Under the pieces are notes generated by a model. The model saw nothing but the letters and a program-made list of their open reading frames with translations. It did no database searches and was not told the DNA's origin. Positions 18,122 to 26,560 of a stretch of DNA of 64,000 nt are shown here, one piece after another. Source of the DNA: Marivivens niveibacter. GTDB lineage: Bacteria; Pseudomonadota; Alphaproteobacteria; Rhodobacterales; Rhodobacteraceae. Where the stretch lies: contig NZ_MSPP01000004.1 in NCBI RefSeq assembly GCF_002150005.2, forward strand, positions 124,001-188,000. Direction: 5' to 3'. Within the stretch, counting starts at the first letter, position 1; every line of letters starts with the position of its first letter. The translations under genes were made by a program, and so were the position numbers.

Positions 18122-18571
18122 TCAGCCGTTGAATACGTCAATGGTAATCAACCCAGCCAGCGGCGCATTGAGCAGCCGCATCGCAGGCAAGCTGATTTGT
18201 GATGCACCGTCGGCTGGGCGCAATTCCACATTGATGGTTGTGCCGTTGTAATCCACCTTGCCCACGGTCACTGCATCAACCAATGGCGTTTTGACCCAAA
18301 TGCCGGGATCGGTCGGTGATCCCAATGTCGCAGTGACGGTTCCCAGTTTCGCACCGCCCGATGCGGCCTGAACCGCTTGGGCGCGGTCTGTCGCCGATGT
18401 GGTGTCAAATTGTTCGGCTGTTCGCGCCATTGGGGGCGGGGCTGGCGCAATTGGATTATCTAACGATTCGACATTCGACGTTGGGGCAGGTTCGGCCAAT
18501 TCTTCTGGCAATTCGGCGCATCCCACTGCAGCCAGAATAGAAAATGACATAAAAACAACGCGTAGGGACAT
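18122..18571 (-). CDS. putative lipoprotein of unknown function
   Basis: A 149-residue protein with a lipoprotein signal peptide: basic MSLR, a hydrophobic stretch, and the lipobox AAVGC with lipidation expected at Cys18. A Pro/Ala-rich linker follows (PIAPAPPPMAR), then a small beta-rich domain of about 80 residues that may be SPOR-like in size but has no clear match. It is convergent with the AlkD-like gene with no spacing (its stop begins at 18122) and divergent from moaA across 109 bp. Probably in the periplasm; function unknown. Confidence 0.7.
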   Translation of the reverse strand: MSLRVVFMSFSILAAVGCAELPEELAEPAPTSNVESLDNPIAPAPPPMARTAEQFDTTSATDRAQAVQAASGGAKLGTVTATLGSPTDPGIWVKTPLVDAVTVGKVDYNGTTINVELRPADGASQISLPAMRLLNAPLAGLITIDVFNG

Positions 18572-18680
18572 GCTAAATACCTTTTTGGTTTGTTGGCAAT
18601 GACACTAGGCCACATCGAACCTCAAACAACCCTATGTGATCCACCTTGCGCGAGTCTTTGCTGCCCCTTAGGTTCGATCC

Positions 18681-19682
18681 ATGACTCAACTTATCGACCC
18701 TTTCGCGCGCGCTATTAAATATTTGCGAGTATCTGTCACGGACCGCTGCGATTTTCGTTGTGTGTATTGCATGTCTGAAAACATGCAGTTCCTGCCCAAA
18801 AAGGATCTACTGACGCTCGAAGAGTTGGATCGCATGTGCAGCGCGTTCATACGGCTTGGTGTCGAAAAGCTGCGCATCACAGGAGGCGAGCCACTGGTAC
18901 GCCGTGGGATTATGACCTTTTTTGACGCGATGACCCGTCATTTAGACAGCGGAGCGTTAAAGGAACTGACACTTACGACGAACGGCAGTCAGTTAGCCAA
19001 ATATGCTGATGATTTATACGCTGCAGGCGTGCGCCGTGTGAATGTATCGCTAGATACGCTGGACGATCAGAAATTCGCGGACATTACGCGTTGGGGGCGC
19101 CTACCCCAAGTTATTAAAGGTATCGATGCTGCACAGCGCGCTGGTCTGCGGGTCAAGATCAACACAGTCGCCCTGAAAGGCTTTAACGAAAACGAGCTGT
19201 TCACATTACAAAGTTGGTGTGCAGATCGCGATATGGACCTGACCTTTATCGAGGTCATGCCCATGGGCGACATCGGCAATGAAGACAGGTTAGGGCAATA
19301 TTGGTCCCTATCTGATCTACGTGCGCGATTGGCAGAACAATTTAACGTTTCGGATCTAGCCGAACGCAGCGGCGGCCCTGCGCGTTATGTTCAACTGGCT
19401 GAAACGGGTCAGAAAATCGGTTTCATCACGCCGATGTCCCATAATTTCTGCGAAAGCTGTAATCGCGTCCGCATCACGTGCACCGGCGAAATTTTCACCT
19501 GCCTAGGCCAAGAAGGTCATTCCGATCTGCGCGCGCCGCTACGCGCGTCAGACGACGATGCGGTTTTGGAACAAGCGATCCACAAAGCAATCGGCCTAAA
19601 ACCCAAAGGCCATGATTTCGATTATTCGCGGCAATCTGTTGATGGCCGCGTTAGTCGCCACATGAGCCATACTGGCGGTTAA
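18681..19682 (+). CDS. moaA: GTP 3',8-cyclase (MoaA)
   Basis: Radical-SAM enzyme that starts molybdenum cofactor synthesis by rearranging GTP. The N-terminal [4Fe-4S]/SAM motif is CDFRCVYC; the C-terminal cluster that holds GTP has cysteines in [12 protein letters not shown] and, 14 residues on, FTCLG. The protein ends in the conserved Gly-Gly tail (MSHTGG). It is 333 residues. It shares 4 bp with the convergent waaA. No other moa gene is nearby, but a molybdoenzyme that would need the cofactor is encoded at 35.9-38.6 kb. Confidence 0.96.
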   Translation: MTQLIDPFARAIKYLRVSVTDRCDFRCVYCMSENMQFLPKKDLLTLEELDRMCSAFIRLGVEKLRITGGEPLVRRGIMTFFDAMTRHLDSGALKELTLTTNGSQLAKYADDLYAAGVRRVNVSLDTLDDQKFADITRWGRLPQVIKGIDAAQRAGLRVKINTVALKGFNENELFTLQSWCADRDMDLTFIEVMPMGDIGNEDRLGQYWSLSDLRARLAEQFNVSDLAERSGGPARYVQLAETGQKIGFITPMSHNFCESCNRVRITCTGEIFTCLGQEGHSDLRAPLRASDDDAVLEQAIHKAIGLKPKGHDFDYSRQSVDGRVSRHMSHTGG

Positions 19683-20938
19683 AGATACGCTTTTATGGCA
19701 GCAATAACCCGTTCGGTTGCGGTGCCGTCTAATCGTGTCGATTCCAATGCGCGTTGCACCATCTGATCCCGTTCATCAGGGTTATTTATCAGCGCCTGAA
19801 CAGCGTACCCCAATTCGGATGGATCTGCGATCGACACATAACCATGCGCACGATCAAGACGTTCATAAACGGCATCAAAGTTGAAAACTTTGGTTCCCGA
19901 AATCACAGCTGATCCCAACGCCACCGGTTCAAACGGGTTGTGCCCCCCCACTGGCGCAAGCGATCCCCCCACAAACGAATATTTCGCAATACGATACCAC
20001 AGCCCCATTTCGCCGACGGTATCCGCGACATAAACCTGCACATCATCATCGATCGGTTCGGATTTCGACCTTTGCGCCACTGCGAAACCTGCAGCACGGA
20101 ACATTTCGGTGACTTCATCCCCACGTTCAGGATGACGCGGCGCAACGATCAAAAACGGCGCGCCCTGCCCCAAAAATTGCTGGGCCGATACAACATGTTC
20201 TTCTTCGGTTTGATGGGTAGATGCCGCCAGCCAAACATCACGATCACCAATGCTATGTTGGATCGCGTTTAAAACATCAGCATCCACAGGCAACGGCGCA
20301 GCGTCTTGTTTGGTCGAACCGATTGCGCGGGCTTTTGTGACGCCAATGGCTCGGATCGTTTCAGCGACCGGTTCTTCTTGGGTCAGCACAATGTCGAATA
20401 GATTTAACAACGACGCGATGCTGCGTGGGAATTTCTGCCATTGCCGCGCGGTTTTGTCAGACACCCGCGCGTTGATCAGCGCCATGGGCACTTTCGCACG
20501 GTGGGTTTCGACAATCATGCGTGGCCAAATTTCGCTTTCGGTCCAAATCGCCAAATCCGGTTTCCAGTGTTTAAGGAACCGTCGCATAGCGCTAGGCGTA
20601 TCGATCGGCGCAAACTGATGAAACGCTTTGGCCGGCAACGTCTCGGCCAACACCTTGGCCGAGGTTAATGTACCAGACGTCACCAGAACCGAAACATCAT
20701 CCCACTCAGCCAAGATTTCTTTGATGACAGGTTCTAGCGATAGGCTTTCACCGACAGACGCAGCATGAAACCAAATCAAACGGCCCTCAGGACGACTGCG
20801 ACCGGCGTAGCCGAACCTTTCACCCAATCGCTGTTTGTCTTCTTTGCCCTGATCCGCGCGGCGATCCATGACGCGCCCGTAAATCGGGCTTAATACATGC
20901 GTTAAGGCCAAATACCCCTGAACAATCGGCGGAAACAT
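19679..20938 (-). CDS. waaA: 3-deoxy-D-manno-octulosonic acid (Kdo) transferase
   Basis: Glycosyltransferase family 30 enzyme that adds Kdo to lipid A precursor at the inner membrane. The 419-residue protein has FHAASVGES near residue 57, [42 protein letters not shown] and the family signature [18 protein letters not shown]. The N-terminal hydrophobic stretch is short, as in other WaaA proteins. A tyrosine-phosphatase gene lies 12 bp upstream on the same strand and is probably co-transcribed. Confidence 0.95.
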   Translation of the reverse strand: MFPPIVQGYLALTHVLSPIYGRVMDRRADQGKEDKQRLGERFGYAGRSRPEGRLIWFHAASVGESLSLEPVIKEILAEWDDVSVLVTSGTLTSAKVLAETLPAKAFHQFAPIDTPSAMRRFLKHWKPDLAIWTESEIWPRMIVETHRAKVPMALINARVSDKTARQWQKFPRSIASLLNLFDIVLTQEEPVAETIRAIGVTKARAIGSTKQDAAPLPVDADVLNAIQHSIGDRDVWLAASTHQTEEEHVVSAQQFLGQGAPFLIVAPRHPERGDEVTEMFRAAGFAVAQRSKSEPIDDDVQVYVADTVGEMGLWYRIAKYSFVGGSLAPVGGHNPFEPVALGSAVISGTKVFNFDAVYERLDRAHGYVSIADPSELGYAVQALINNPDERDQMVQRALESTRLDGTATERVIAAIKAYL

Positions 20939-20950
20939 AAATGTTGGGCC

Positions 20951-21649
20951 TCACAATTTGATGCGCTGCCAAAACCCCATTTTATCAAAGGCTTCTTGCG
21001 CTGCGTCTTGATCGTATTCTGTAGCGACCCAGTCGCGAAATGAAATATCGCCCTGCTTTAGCCGCTGGGCATAACTATCGATAACGTAATCTAAAATACC
21101 CGTTTTGGTGAAGTTAAGATGCACAAACCGAACCGACAACTGTTTTTGCGCCTCTTGTACGGGGCGACCTTCGATTGCCAAAAGATAGATCGCAGCCATA
21201 AGGCCCGTCCGATCTGCCCCTGATTTACAGTGCATCAAAAACGGTTTTTGAATCGAGCCCATCACTTCGATAATTTCCAGCAACCGTTCTTTGCGCGGCG
21301 CTTTGCGGGCGGTGAAAGGTTGGTCGATCAACGTCAGACCCAACGCATCACAGGCTTCTTTTTCGAATTTATAGGGCGATAGACGATTAGCGCCGCGCAA
21401 ATTCAGGATCGTTTTGATCCCAATATTTGCGTAATCTTCGAAACGGGCGCGATTAGGGTGGTTCGACCGGTAAACGCCGTCTGCGACTTTGGCAAAGTTA
21501 TGCCATTTATATCGCAAAATACCGTGGTCGACCCAATCGAAATACCGCTGTGACAGCTTGCGCTGATCGGGGTCTGTCAAATCATGGGTGTATTTTTCAC
21601 GCTGTTTGCGTTCCCAATCCTTAACCCATTTATGCAGCCTCGACGCCAT
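20951..21649 (-). CDS. protein tyrosine/dual-specificity phosphatase-like protein
   Basis: A 232-residue cytoplasmic phosphatase of the cysteine-dependent type. The active-site loop is HCKSGADRTG, with Cys141 as nucleophile and Arg147 binding phosphate. The N-terminus is strongly basic (MASRLHKWVKDWERKQREKY). The ATG at 21649 is used because AAGGAA lies 7 bases upstream; the longer frame to 21700 would overlap a terminator hairpin. Placed 12 bp before waaA, it may act on an envelope-related phosphoprotein or lipid, but no target can be read from the sequence. Confidence 0.83.
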   Translation of the reverse strand: MASRLHKWVKDWERKQREKYTHDLTDPDQRKLSQRYFDWVDHGILRYKWHNFAKVADGVYRSNHPNRARFEDYANIGIKTILNLRGANRLSPYKFEKEACDALGLTLIDQPFTARKAPRKERLLEIIEVMGSIQKPFLMHCKSGADRTGLMAAIYLLAIEGRPVQEAQKQLSVRFVHLNFTKTGILDYVIDSYAQRLKQGDISFRDWVATEYDQDAAQEAFDKMGFWQRIKL

Positions 21650-21691
21650 AGCGGTTCCTTTGAAAATGGCCTTTGGTCGGCCGAAATAGAA

Positions 21692-21710
21692 CGGGGCCAA
21701 TCAGGCCCCG
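21692..21710 (-). terminator. hairpin after the M20 amidohydrolase gene
   Basis: Perfect 7-bp arms CGGGGCC-aatca-GGCCCCG. The minus strand after it reads TTCTATTTCGG, with only a weak T-run. It lies 41 bp after the amidohydrolase stop and before the phosphatase start, so it probably separates the two units. Confidence 0.6.
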
Positions 21711-21750
21711 CGTGTGTTAACCACTATCGACAATATTTCGCAACCTTGGC

Positions 21751-22914
21751 TCAGGCCGCAGGCATGCGCTGTTCAACGATTTCGGCCCACCAGCTACAGC
21801 CAGCCAATATCGCGTCATCATTAAAGTTATATTCGGGATGGTGCACTGGTGCGCTCTCGCCGTTACCCACCAAAATATAAGCACCTGGGCGTTCTTCTAG
21901 CATATAGGCGAAATCTTCGCCGCCCATGATCAACGGTGCCTCGTCACACGCGCCAGATACGGATCGCGCGACATCTGCCGCAAATTCCGTCTGAGCGTCA
22001 TGGTTAATCATCACCGGATACCCATGGTGATATTTCACGTTGGCCGAGGTCCCCATGGCGCGGGCAGTCAGTTCGGTAATTTCCGTCAACCGCTGTTCGG
22101 CCAATTTGCGCACGTCTTTGGAAAGCGTCCGCACCGTTCCACGCAGTTCGACCGAAGACGGGATCACGTTATAAGCCTTGGACGATGTTTCCACTGATGT
22201 CACGGATACAACAACCTGATCTACGGGATCGACGTTGCGCGATGAAATCGACTGGAGCGCTGCAATAATCTGCGCCGAGGCAACAACGGGATCAGCCGTT
22301 TCTTGGGGTTTTGCAGCGTGCCCACCACGTCCATTAATCTGAATGGTGAATTGATCTGTTGCCGCGAAAAATGAACCCGAACGGATGGCAAATCGACCCG
22401 TTTCGACACCTGGCCAATTGTGCATGCCATAGACTTCTTGGATGTTCCAACGGTCCATCAAACCATCTTCGCACATTTCGCGTCCACCGCCGCCGCCCTC
22501 TTCGGCGGGTTGGAAAATGACCACGACAGTGCCATCGAAATTGCGGGTTTCTGCCAGATAGCGGGCAGCCCCTAGCAACATTGCGGTATGCCCATCGTGA
22601 CCACAGGCGTGCATAGCGCCTTTGGTTTTGGACGCATATGGTAGGCCGGTTTCTTCAAGGATCGGCAGTGCATCCATGTCAGCACGCAGACCAACGACCA
22701 TACCTTTGGTATCGGTTTGGCCTTTAATCACGCCAACAACGCCGGTGCGGCCAATACCTGTCACGATTTCATCGCAACCGAATTCGGCCAGTTTTTCAGC
22801 CACCACTTTGGCGGTCCGATGCGTTTCAAACAGAATTTCAGGGTGTTCATGCAGATCGCGGCGCCAAGATGTAATATCGCGGTGCATTTCGGAAAATCTG
22901 TTTTTTACAGGCAT
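21751..22914 (-). CDS. M20-family amidohydrolase (hippurate hydrolase-like)
   Basis: A 387-residue metal-dependent hydrolase of the M20D group, which cleaves N-acyl or amide bonds of small amino-acid derivatives. Metal ligands are visible in HACGHDGHTAM near residue 100, in the glutamate pair of FQPAEEGGGGGREM, and in the C-terminal HHPEYNFNDDAI; MHNWPG and GGHAAKPQET are also typical. No signal peptide is present. It is 68 bp upstream of the next minus-strand gene's end and has a hairpin after it. The exact substrate cannot be decided. Confidence 0.9.
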   Translation of the reverse strand: MPVKNRFSEMHRDITSWRRDLHEHPEILFETHRTAKVVAEKLAEFGCDEIVTGIGRTGVVGVIKGQTDTKGMVVGLRADMDALPILEETGLPYASKTKGAMHACGHDGHTAMLLGAARYLAETRNFDGTVVVIFQPAEEGGGGGREMCEDGLMDRWNIQEVYGMHNWPGVETGRFAIRSGSFFAATDQFTIQINGRGGHAAKPQETADPVVASAQIIAALQSISSRNVDPVDQVVVSVTSVETSSKAYNVIPSSVELRGTVRTLSKDVRKLAEQRLTEITELTARAMGTSANVKYHHGYPVMINHDAQTEFAADVARSVSGACDEAPLIMGGEDFAYMLEERPGAYILVGNGESAPVHHPEYNFNDDAILAGCSWWAEIVEQRMPAA

Positions 22915-22982
22915 AATCAGGCTCGGGTTATCGCGTCATTTTCCAGCAGGCTGACCGAAAGGCCAGCCAAGGGCAAGCCCAA

Positions 22983-24275
22983 TCAGTGCATCGATTTTTG
23001 AATGCGACGCAACATCAGCCAAACGCAGATTACGACCACAGGCGTGACACCCGCAGCCAGCCAATATTTGGCGATACCAAATACCTTTTCCGCTGGCCCA
23101 ACCACATACAGAACCAACGACACGGCGTAATAGCTGATCGCGACAACGGACAAACCTTCGACGGTGCGCTGTAGGCGCAACTGAACATCAGACCGTTCAT
23201 CCATGCTTTTTAGCAGCGCTTGGTTCTGTGCGGATCGTTCAACATCAACTCGGGTACGTAGTAGTTCGCCCGCACGAATTGCACGCGCCGACAGACTGTG
23301 CAGTCGCGCTTCGGTCGATTTGACGGTGCGCATCGCAGGGTCAAAGCGGCGCATCATGAATTCGCTAAACGTCTGCCGCCCGCCAAAGCGTTCTTCGCGC
23401 AGAATACCGATGCGCTGATGAACGATGGTTTCATAGGCCCCCGTCGCCCCAAAACGGAACGATGTTTCAGCGACCATACGTTCCAAACCGGCAGAGACCT
23501 CTAACAATTCTTGCAAGGTGTCAGCGGCGTCGATTTCTTCATTTGCCATGCCAGTCACCAGTTCGGACAAACGTACTTCTTGGCGGCCCAGTTCGCCACT
23601 GATCTGACGGGCGCGCGCCAGACCCAACATCGACATCGTTTTATAGGTTTCGATTTCGCACAGACGCTGCATCACGCGACCAATGCGGCGTGCCCCGCAT
23701 TCAGGATCTGCAAAGATCGCAAATCGCATGTGACCCGCAGAATCGATCCTAAAATCGGCCGCGATCACCAATTCGCCGTCCAAAACGCGGCTTAGGGCAA
23801 GGCTTTCGGGTACGAACCATTCATCCGTTTTCGCGGCGATTTCATCGTCGGATTTCATCGGTTCAATGCGGATCAATGCCGACGTGATGCGCGACCCCGG
23901 TGCCGACTGTAACCAATCTTCGGGAAACATATTGAACGTCGCCGCGTCATAGGGACGATCTGCAACGCCTTGCCCGAAAATCGTGTAGGTCACGAATTCA
24001 GTATGGCTTTCCCATTTCAGCCAATGACGTCCGATCTGCCCGAAATAATGAGTGGCGTCAGGCGCAGGGTGCGCAACGCCGTAGCGGTCCAATAATGCCA
24101 ATAGATGTGCCCGATCCGCTTCGCGATCGCGGCCAGCTGCATTTTGCGCAGGCTTTAGCGCTAGATAAGCTGCCCGACCGGGGGCTTCGACCACGGGAAA
24201 CGGACGCGCGTGGAGTTCATTGGCCAGCGCATAGCGCAATGGGTGATCTTGAATCGGGGTATTCATGGGCTGCAT
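22983..24275 (-). CDS. DUF3422-family membrane-anchored protein
   Basis: A 430-residue protein of the DUF3422 family, common in proteobacteria and of unknown function. The N-terminus has the family block LRYALANELHARPFPVVEAP and a WESHTEFVTYTIF segment. The centre is long and helical (heptad-like, with VELL-type repeats in ADTLQELLEVSAGLERMVAE). Two membrane helices lie near the C-terminus (about 366-386 and 394-415) before a basic tail. Two ATG codons three codons apart (24275 and 24266) could both serve; the AGGT just before either is modest. Confidence 0.85.
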   Translation of the reverse strand: MQPMNTPIQDHPLRYALANELHARPFPVVEAPGRAAYLALKPAQNAAGRDREADRAHLLALLDRYGVAHPAPDATHYFGQIGRHWLKWESHTEFVTYTIFGQGVADRPYDAATFNMFPEDWLQSAPGSRITSALIRIEPMKSDDEIAAKTDEWFVPESLALSRVLDGELVIAADFRIDSAGHMRFAIFADPECGARRIGRVMQRLCEIETYKTMSMLGLARARQISGELGRQEVRLSELVTGMANEEIDAADTLQELLEVSAGLERMVAETSFRFGATGAYETIVHQRIGILREERFGGRQTFSEFMMRRFDPAMRTVKSTEARLHSLSARAIRAGELLRTRVDVERSAQNQALLKSMDERSDVQLRLQRTVEGLSVVAISYYAVSLVLYVVGPAEKVFGIAKYWLAAGVTPVVVICVWLMLRRIQKSMH

Positions 24276-24353
24276 TACCTATAGATATAGGCACGCACAG
24301 TACCCCACAATCAGGGTCAATCAAGTGTAATAAAGTCGCATTTACAATGGTTT

Positions 24354-24384
24354 ATCGGCACACGGTGGTATACCGCGTGCCGAT
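24354..24384. other. long inverted repeat after the decarboxylase gene
   Basis: ATCGGCAC-a-CGGT-ggtat-ACCG-c-GTGCCGAT: a 12-bp stem with one A·C mismatch and a 5-nt loop, 15 bp beyond the decarboxylase stop. The T-run (TTTTTC) is on the plus-strand side, the wrong side for a minus-strand terminator, so it may be a transcript-end stabiliser, a terminator for antisense transcripts, or a protein site. Confidence 0.5.
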
Positions 24385-24399
24385 TTTTCACCACAGTGG

Positions 24400-25572
24400 T
24401 TAGATGCAAACCACGTCCAGCGGAGGAAAGCCGTTAAAGCAGACCGAGCTGTAGGTAGAGGTATATGCGCCCGTGTTGCGGATCAGAACGCGGTCACCCG
24501 ATTTCAGGGTCATCGGCATTGGCATCGGGCGTTTTTCATACAGTACGTCCGCGCTGTCGCACGATGGGCCCGCCATTATGCATGGACCCATTGGGTCGCC
24601 ATCACGTTCGGTTTCGAAACGATAGCGGATTGCTTCGCCTTCGGTTTCTGCCAGACCCGAAAAACGGCCGATCGACAGGTACACCCAGCGGTGCATGTCA
24701 CGGTCGGATTTGCGGGACACCAGCATAACTTCGGAAACGATAACACCTGCTTCGGCAACCATACCGCGGCCTGGCTCTGCCATGATGCGATCAACGTGGC
24801 CGAACTTTTCGGTCACCATCTGCATAACAGCAGCAGCATAGTCGGTCGGCGCCTGAATTGGTTCGTCATAGAACGCAGGGAAACCACCGCCGATGTTCAG
24901 CAGGGACAGGTCATGACCTGCGTCTTTTGCCGCGTGCCAGATTTTCGCCAGCGCATCCAGTGACGGTGCCCACATTGACGCCTGACGGGTTTGCGAGCCC
25001 ACGTGGAACGAAAAACCAACAGGGTTCAGGCCCAGCGATTTTGCATAATCCAACAGGCGCAGCGCGGTGTCGCCGTCGCAGCCGAATTTACGGGTCAGAG
25101 GCCAGTCAGCTTGGGAAACTTCAACAATCAGGCGGATGTATACGTCCGAATTTGGCGCGTGCTCTGCGATTTTTTCCAGCTCTTCTTCGCTGTCAGCTGC
25201 GAACAGGGTGATGCCTGCCTCGTACGCCCATGCGATGTCGGACACACGTTTGATGGTGTTGCCGAACGAAATGGTTTCAGGACGTGCGCCTTGGCCCATG
25301 CAGATTTCGATCTCTGCACGCGATGCTGCGTCGAAATGCGAACCGATCTGAACCAGACGGTGGATAACGTCGGTCGCTGGGTTTGCTTTGACAGCATAGT
25401 GGATGTCGGCGCGGCCTAGGCCTGCCTTCAACGCGTTGTACTGCAGTTCAACACGGTCGACATCGACGACTAGGGTCGGACGGTCGAATTCGCGCGACGC
25501 AACATATGCGTCCAGACGAGCAGGATCATAAATACGGGAAGCCGGCAGAACGCCAGCGAACATTGCAGTCAT
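24400..25572 (-). CDS. ornithine/diaminopimelate-family (fold III) PLP decarboxylase, probably ornithine decarboxylase
   Basis: A 390-residue alanine-racemase-fold PLP decarboxylase that most likely makes putrescine from ornithine. The PLP lysine is K62 in HYAVKANP. FHVGSQ, the glycine loop NIGGGFPA and EPGRGMVAEAG bind cofactor, and Cys338 in GPSCDSADV is the active-site cysteine contributed across the dimer; the end TSTYSSVCFNGF is typical of eukaryote-like ornithine decarboxylases. ATG at 25572 has GGAGAG 9 bases upstream. Activity on lysine as well as ornithine is possible in this group. A structured leader precedes it. Confidence 0.9.
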   Translation of the reverse strand: MTAMFAGVLPASRIYDPARLDAYVASREFDRPTLVVDVDRVELQYNALKAGLGRADIHYAVKANPATDVIHRLVQIGSHFDAASRAEIEICMGQGARPETISFGNTIKRVSDIAWAYEAGITLFAADSEEELEKIAEHAPNSDVYIRLIVEVSQADWPLTRKFGCDGDTALRLLDYAKSLGLNPVGFSFHVGSQTRQASMWAPSLDALAKIWHAAKDAGHDLSLLNIGGGFPAFYDEPIQAPTDYAAAVMQMVTEKFGHVDRIMAEPGRGMVAEAGVIVSEVMLVSRKSDRDMHRWVYLSIGRFSGLAETEGEAIRYRFETERDGDPMGPCIMAGPSCDSADVLYEKRPMPMPMTLKSGDRVLIRNTGAYTSTYSSVCFNGFPPLDVVCI

Positions 25573-25578
25573 CGGTCA

Positions 25579-25690
25579 TCTCTCCAAAAGACCCGGTCCC
25601 ATTCATGGTCCCGACCAGTTTTCCAGGAGACGTTACCGTCGCTACGTAAACACATGAGGATTTACTCATGGCCAGAGGCGCGTGCGTTGG
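25579..25690 (-). ncRNA. candidate speF-type cis-regulatory leader of the decarboxylase
   Basis: The roughly 110 nt before the decarboxylase form a compact set of pairings on the minus strand. CATGAG (25670-25665) can pair with CTCATG (25658-25653), or GTAAA (25665-25661) with TTTAC (25650-25646), and these two are mutually exclusive. GACG-GTAA-CGTC (25640-25629) is a GNRA-type hairpin. UCUCC (25630-25626) is complementary to GGAGA (25585-25581), the gene's own Shine-Dalgarno site, and overlaps the GNRA stem. The alphaproteobacterial speF motif is a known leader of exactly this gene class. I infer identity from position and structure; I have not matched a covariance model. Confidence 0.5.
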
Positions 25691-25773
25691 CGTCTATGCG
25701 GGGGCATTTGGGGCATTTAGTGAATCGTTTCAAGGATTATTTTCATCCAACCCAAAAATAATTTTCCAGAGTC

Positions 25774-25830
25774 AGGGTTTGATCAAAAACCCTTGTTTTT
25801 AAGGGGCTTGCGCCACGTGATTTGATCAAA
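25774..25830. repeat. two identical TTTGATCAAA palindromes between divergent genes
   Basis: The 10-bp palindrome occurs at 25778-25787 and 25821-25830, 43 bp apart centre to centre (about four helical turns), in the gap between the decarboxylase and the pseudouridine synthase. The first is nested in a larger inverted repeat AGGGTTT-gatcaa-AAACCCT (25774-25793) followed by TGTTTTT. A further copy lies in the gap before pepN (47819-47828). Possible operators or simple AT-rich palindromes. Confidence 0.35.
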
Positions 25831-25873
25831 TCGATTTCTCGCCAATCGCATGGGTTTCGGATACAACCCTGCC

Positions 25874-26467
25874 ATGGCCAAATTGATCCTATTTAACAAA
25901 CCCTTCGACGTTCTGACGCAATTTACAGATGCGAAAAACCCGACGCCGCGGCGAACGCTGTCGGAGTTTGGATTGCCCCCGCGGGTCTATCCCGCTGGCC
26001 GTTTGGACCGCGATAGCGAAGGGTTGTTATTGCTCACTGACAACGGCCCCCTACAGGCCGCGATCAGCAATCCCAAATATAAAGAACCGAAAACATATCT
26101 GGCCTTGGTCGAAGGTGCGCCCACGGACGCGGACCTACAACCACTGCGTGACGGGATTACTCTAAAAGACGGACCATGCCGCCCCGCCAAAGCACGCGTG
26201 ATAGATCCCCCTGCTCTTTGGGAGCGCGACCCGCCCGTGCGATACCGAAAATCCGTGCCCGACACATGGATCGAACTGACCATTACCGAAGGCCGCAACC
26301 GTCAGGTCCGGCGCATGACCGCAGCCATTGGTTTCCCGACCTTGCGTTTGGTCCGTTGGTCCATCGCCGACTGGACCGTCACGGGCCTTGGCCTTGGTGA
26401 ATGGCGCGAGATTGAAGTCCCCGCACCAGCGGCCAAAGTCCGTCGCCCGTTTAAACGCAAATACTGA
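25874..26467 (+). CDS. rRNA pseudouridine synthase (RluE-like, RsuA family)
   Basis: A 197-residue enzyme that isomerises a uridine in rRNA. It has the RsuA/RluB/E/F signature GRLDRDSEGLLLLTDNG with the catalytic aspartate, KTYLALVEGAP, and ITEGRNRQVRRMTAAIG. It lacks the N-terminal S4 domain present in RsuA and RluB, and its length fits RluE. The frame is open from 25850, but MAKLILFNKPFDV at 25874 matches the usual family start. The C-terminus is basic (VRRPFKRKY). Confidence 0.88.
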   Translation: MAKLILFNKPFDVLTQFTDAKNPTPRRTLSEFGLPPRVYPAGRLDRDSEGLLLLTDNGPLQAAISNPKYKEPKTYLALVEGAPTDADLQPLRDGITLKDGPCRPAKARVIDPPALWERDPPVRYRKSVPDTWIELTITEGRNRQVRRMTAAIGFPTLRLVRWSIADWTVTGLGLGEWREIEVPAPAAKVRRPFKRKY

Positions 26468-26560
26468 CAGCGCACAGGGTCTGTGAATAGGCGCAAGGTG
26501 GCAGAGTTGCGGGTTTGGGTTAACCTTACGGTGTAATTTTCATAACCCGGGTCCCCTCCG

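Noticed and set aside
25778-25830. FNR/CRP-type box for the TTTGATCAAA copies
   Set aside because: FNR sites need TTGAT-N4-ATCAA; here the half-sites are fused without the 4-bp spacer.
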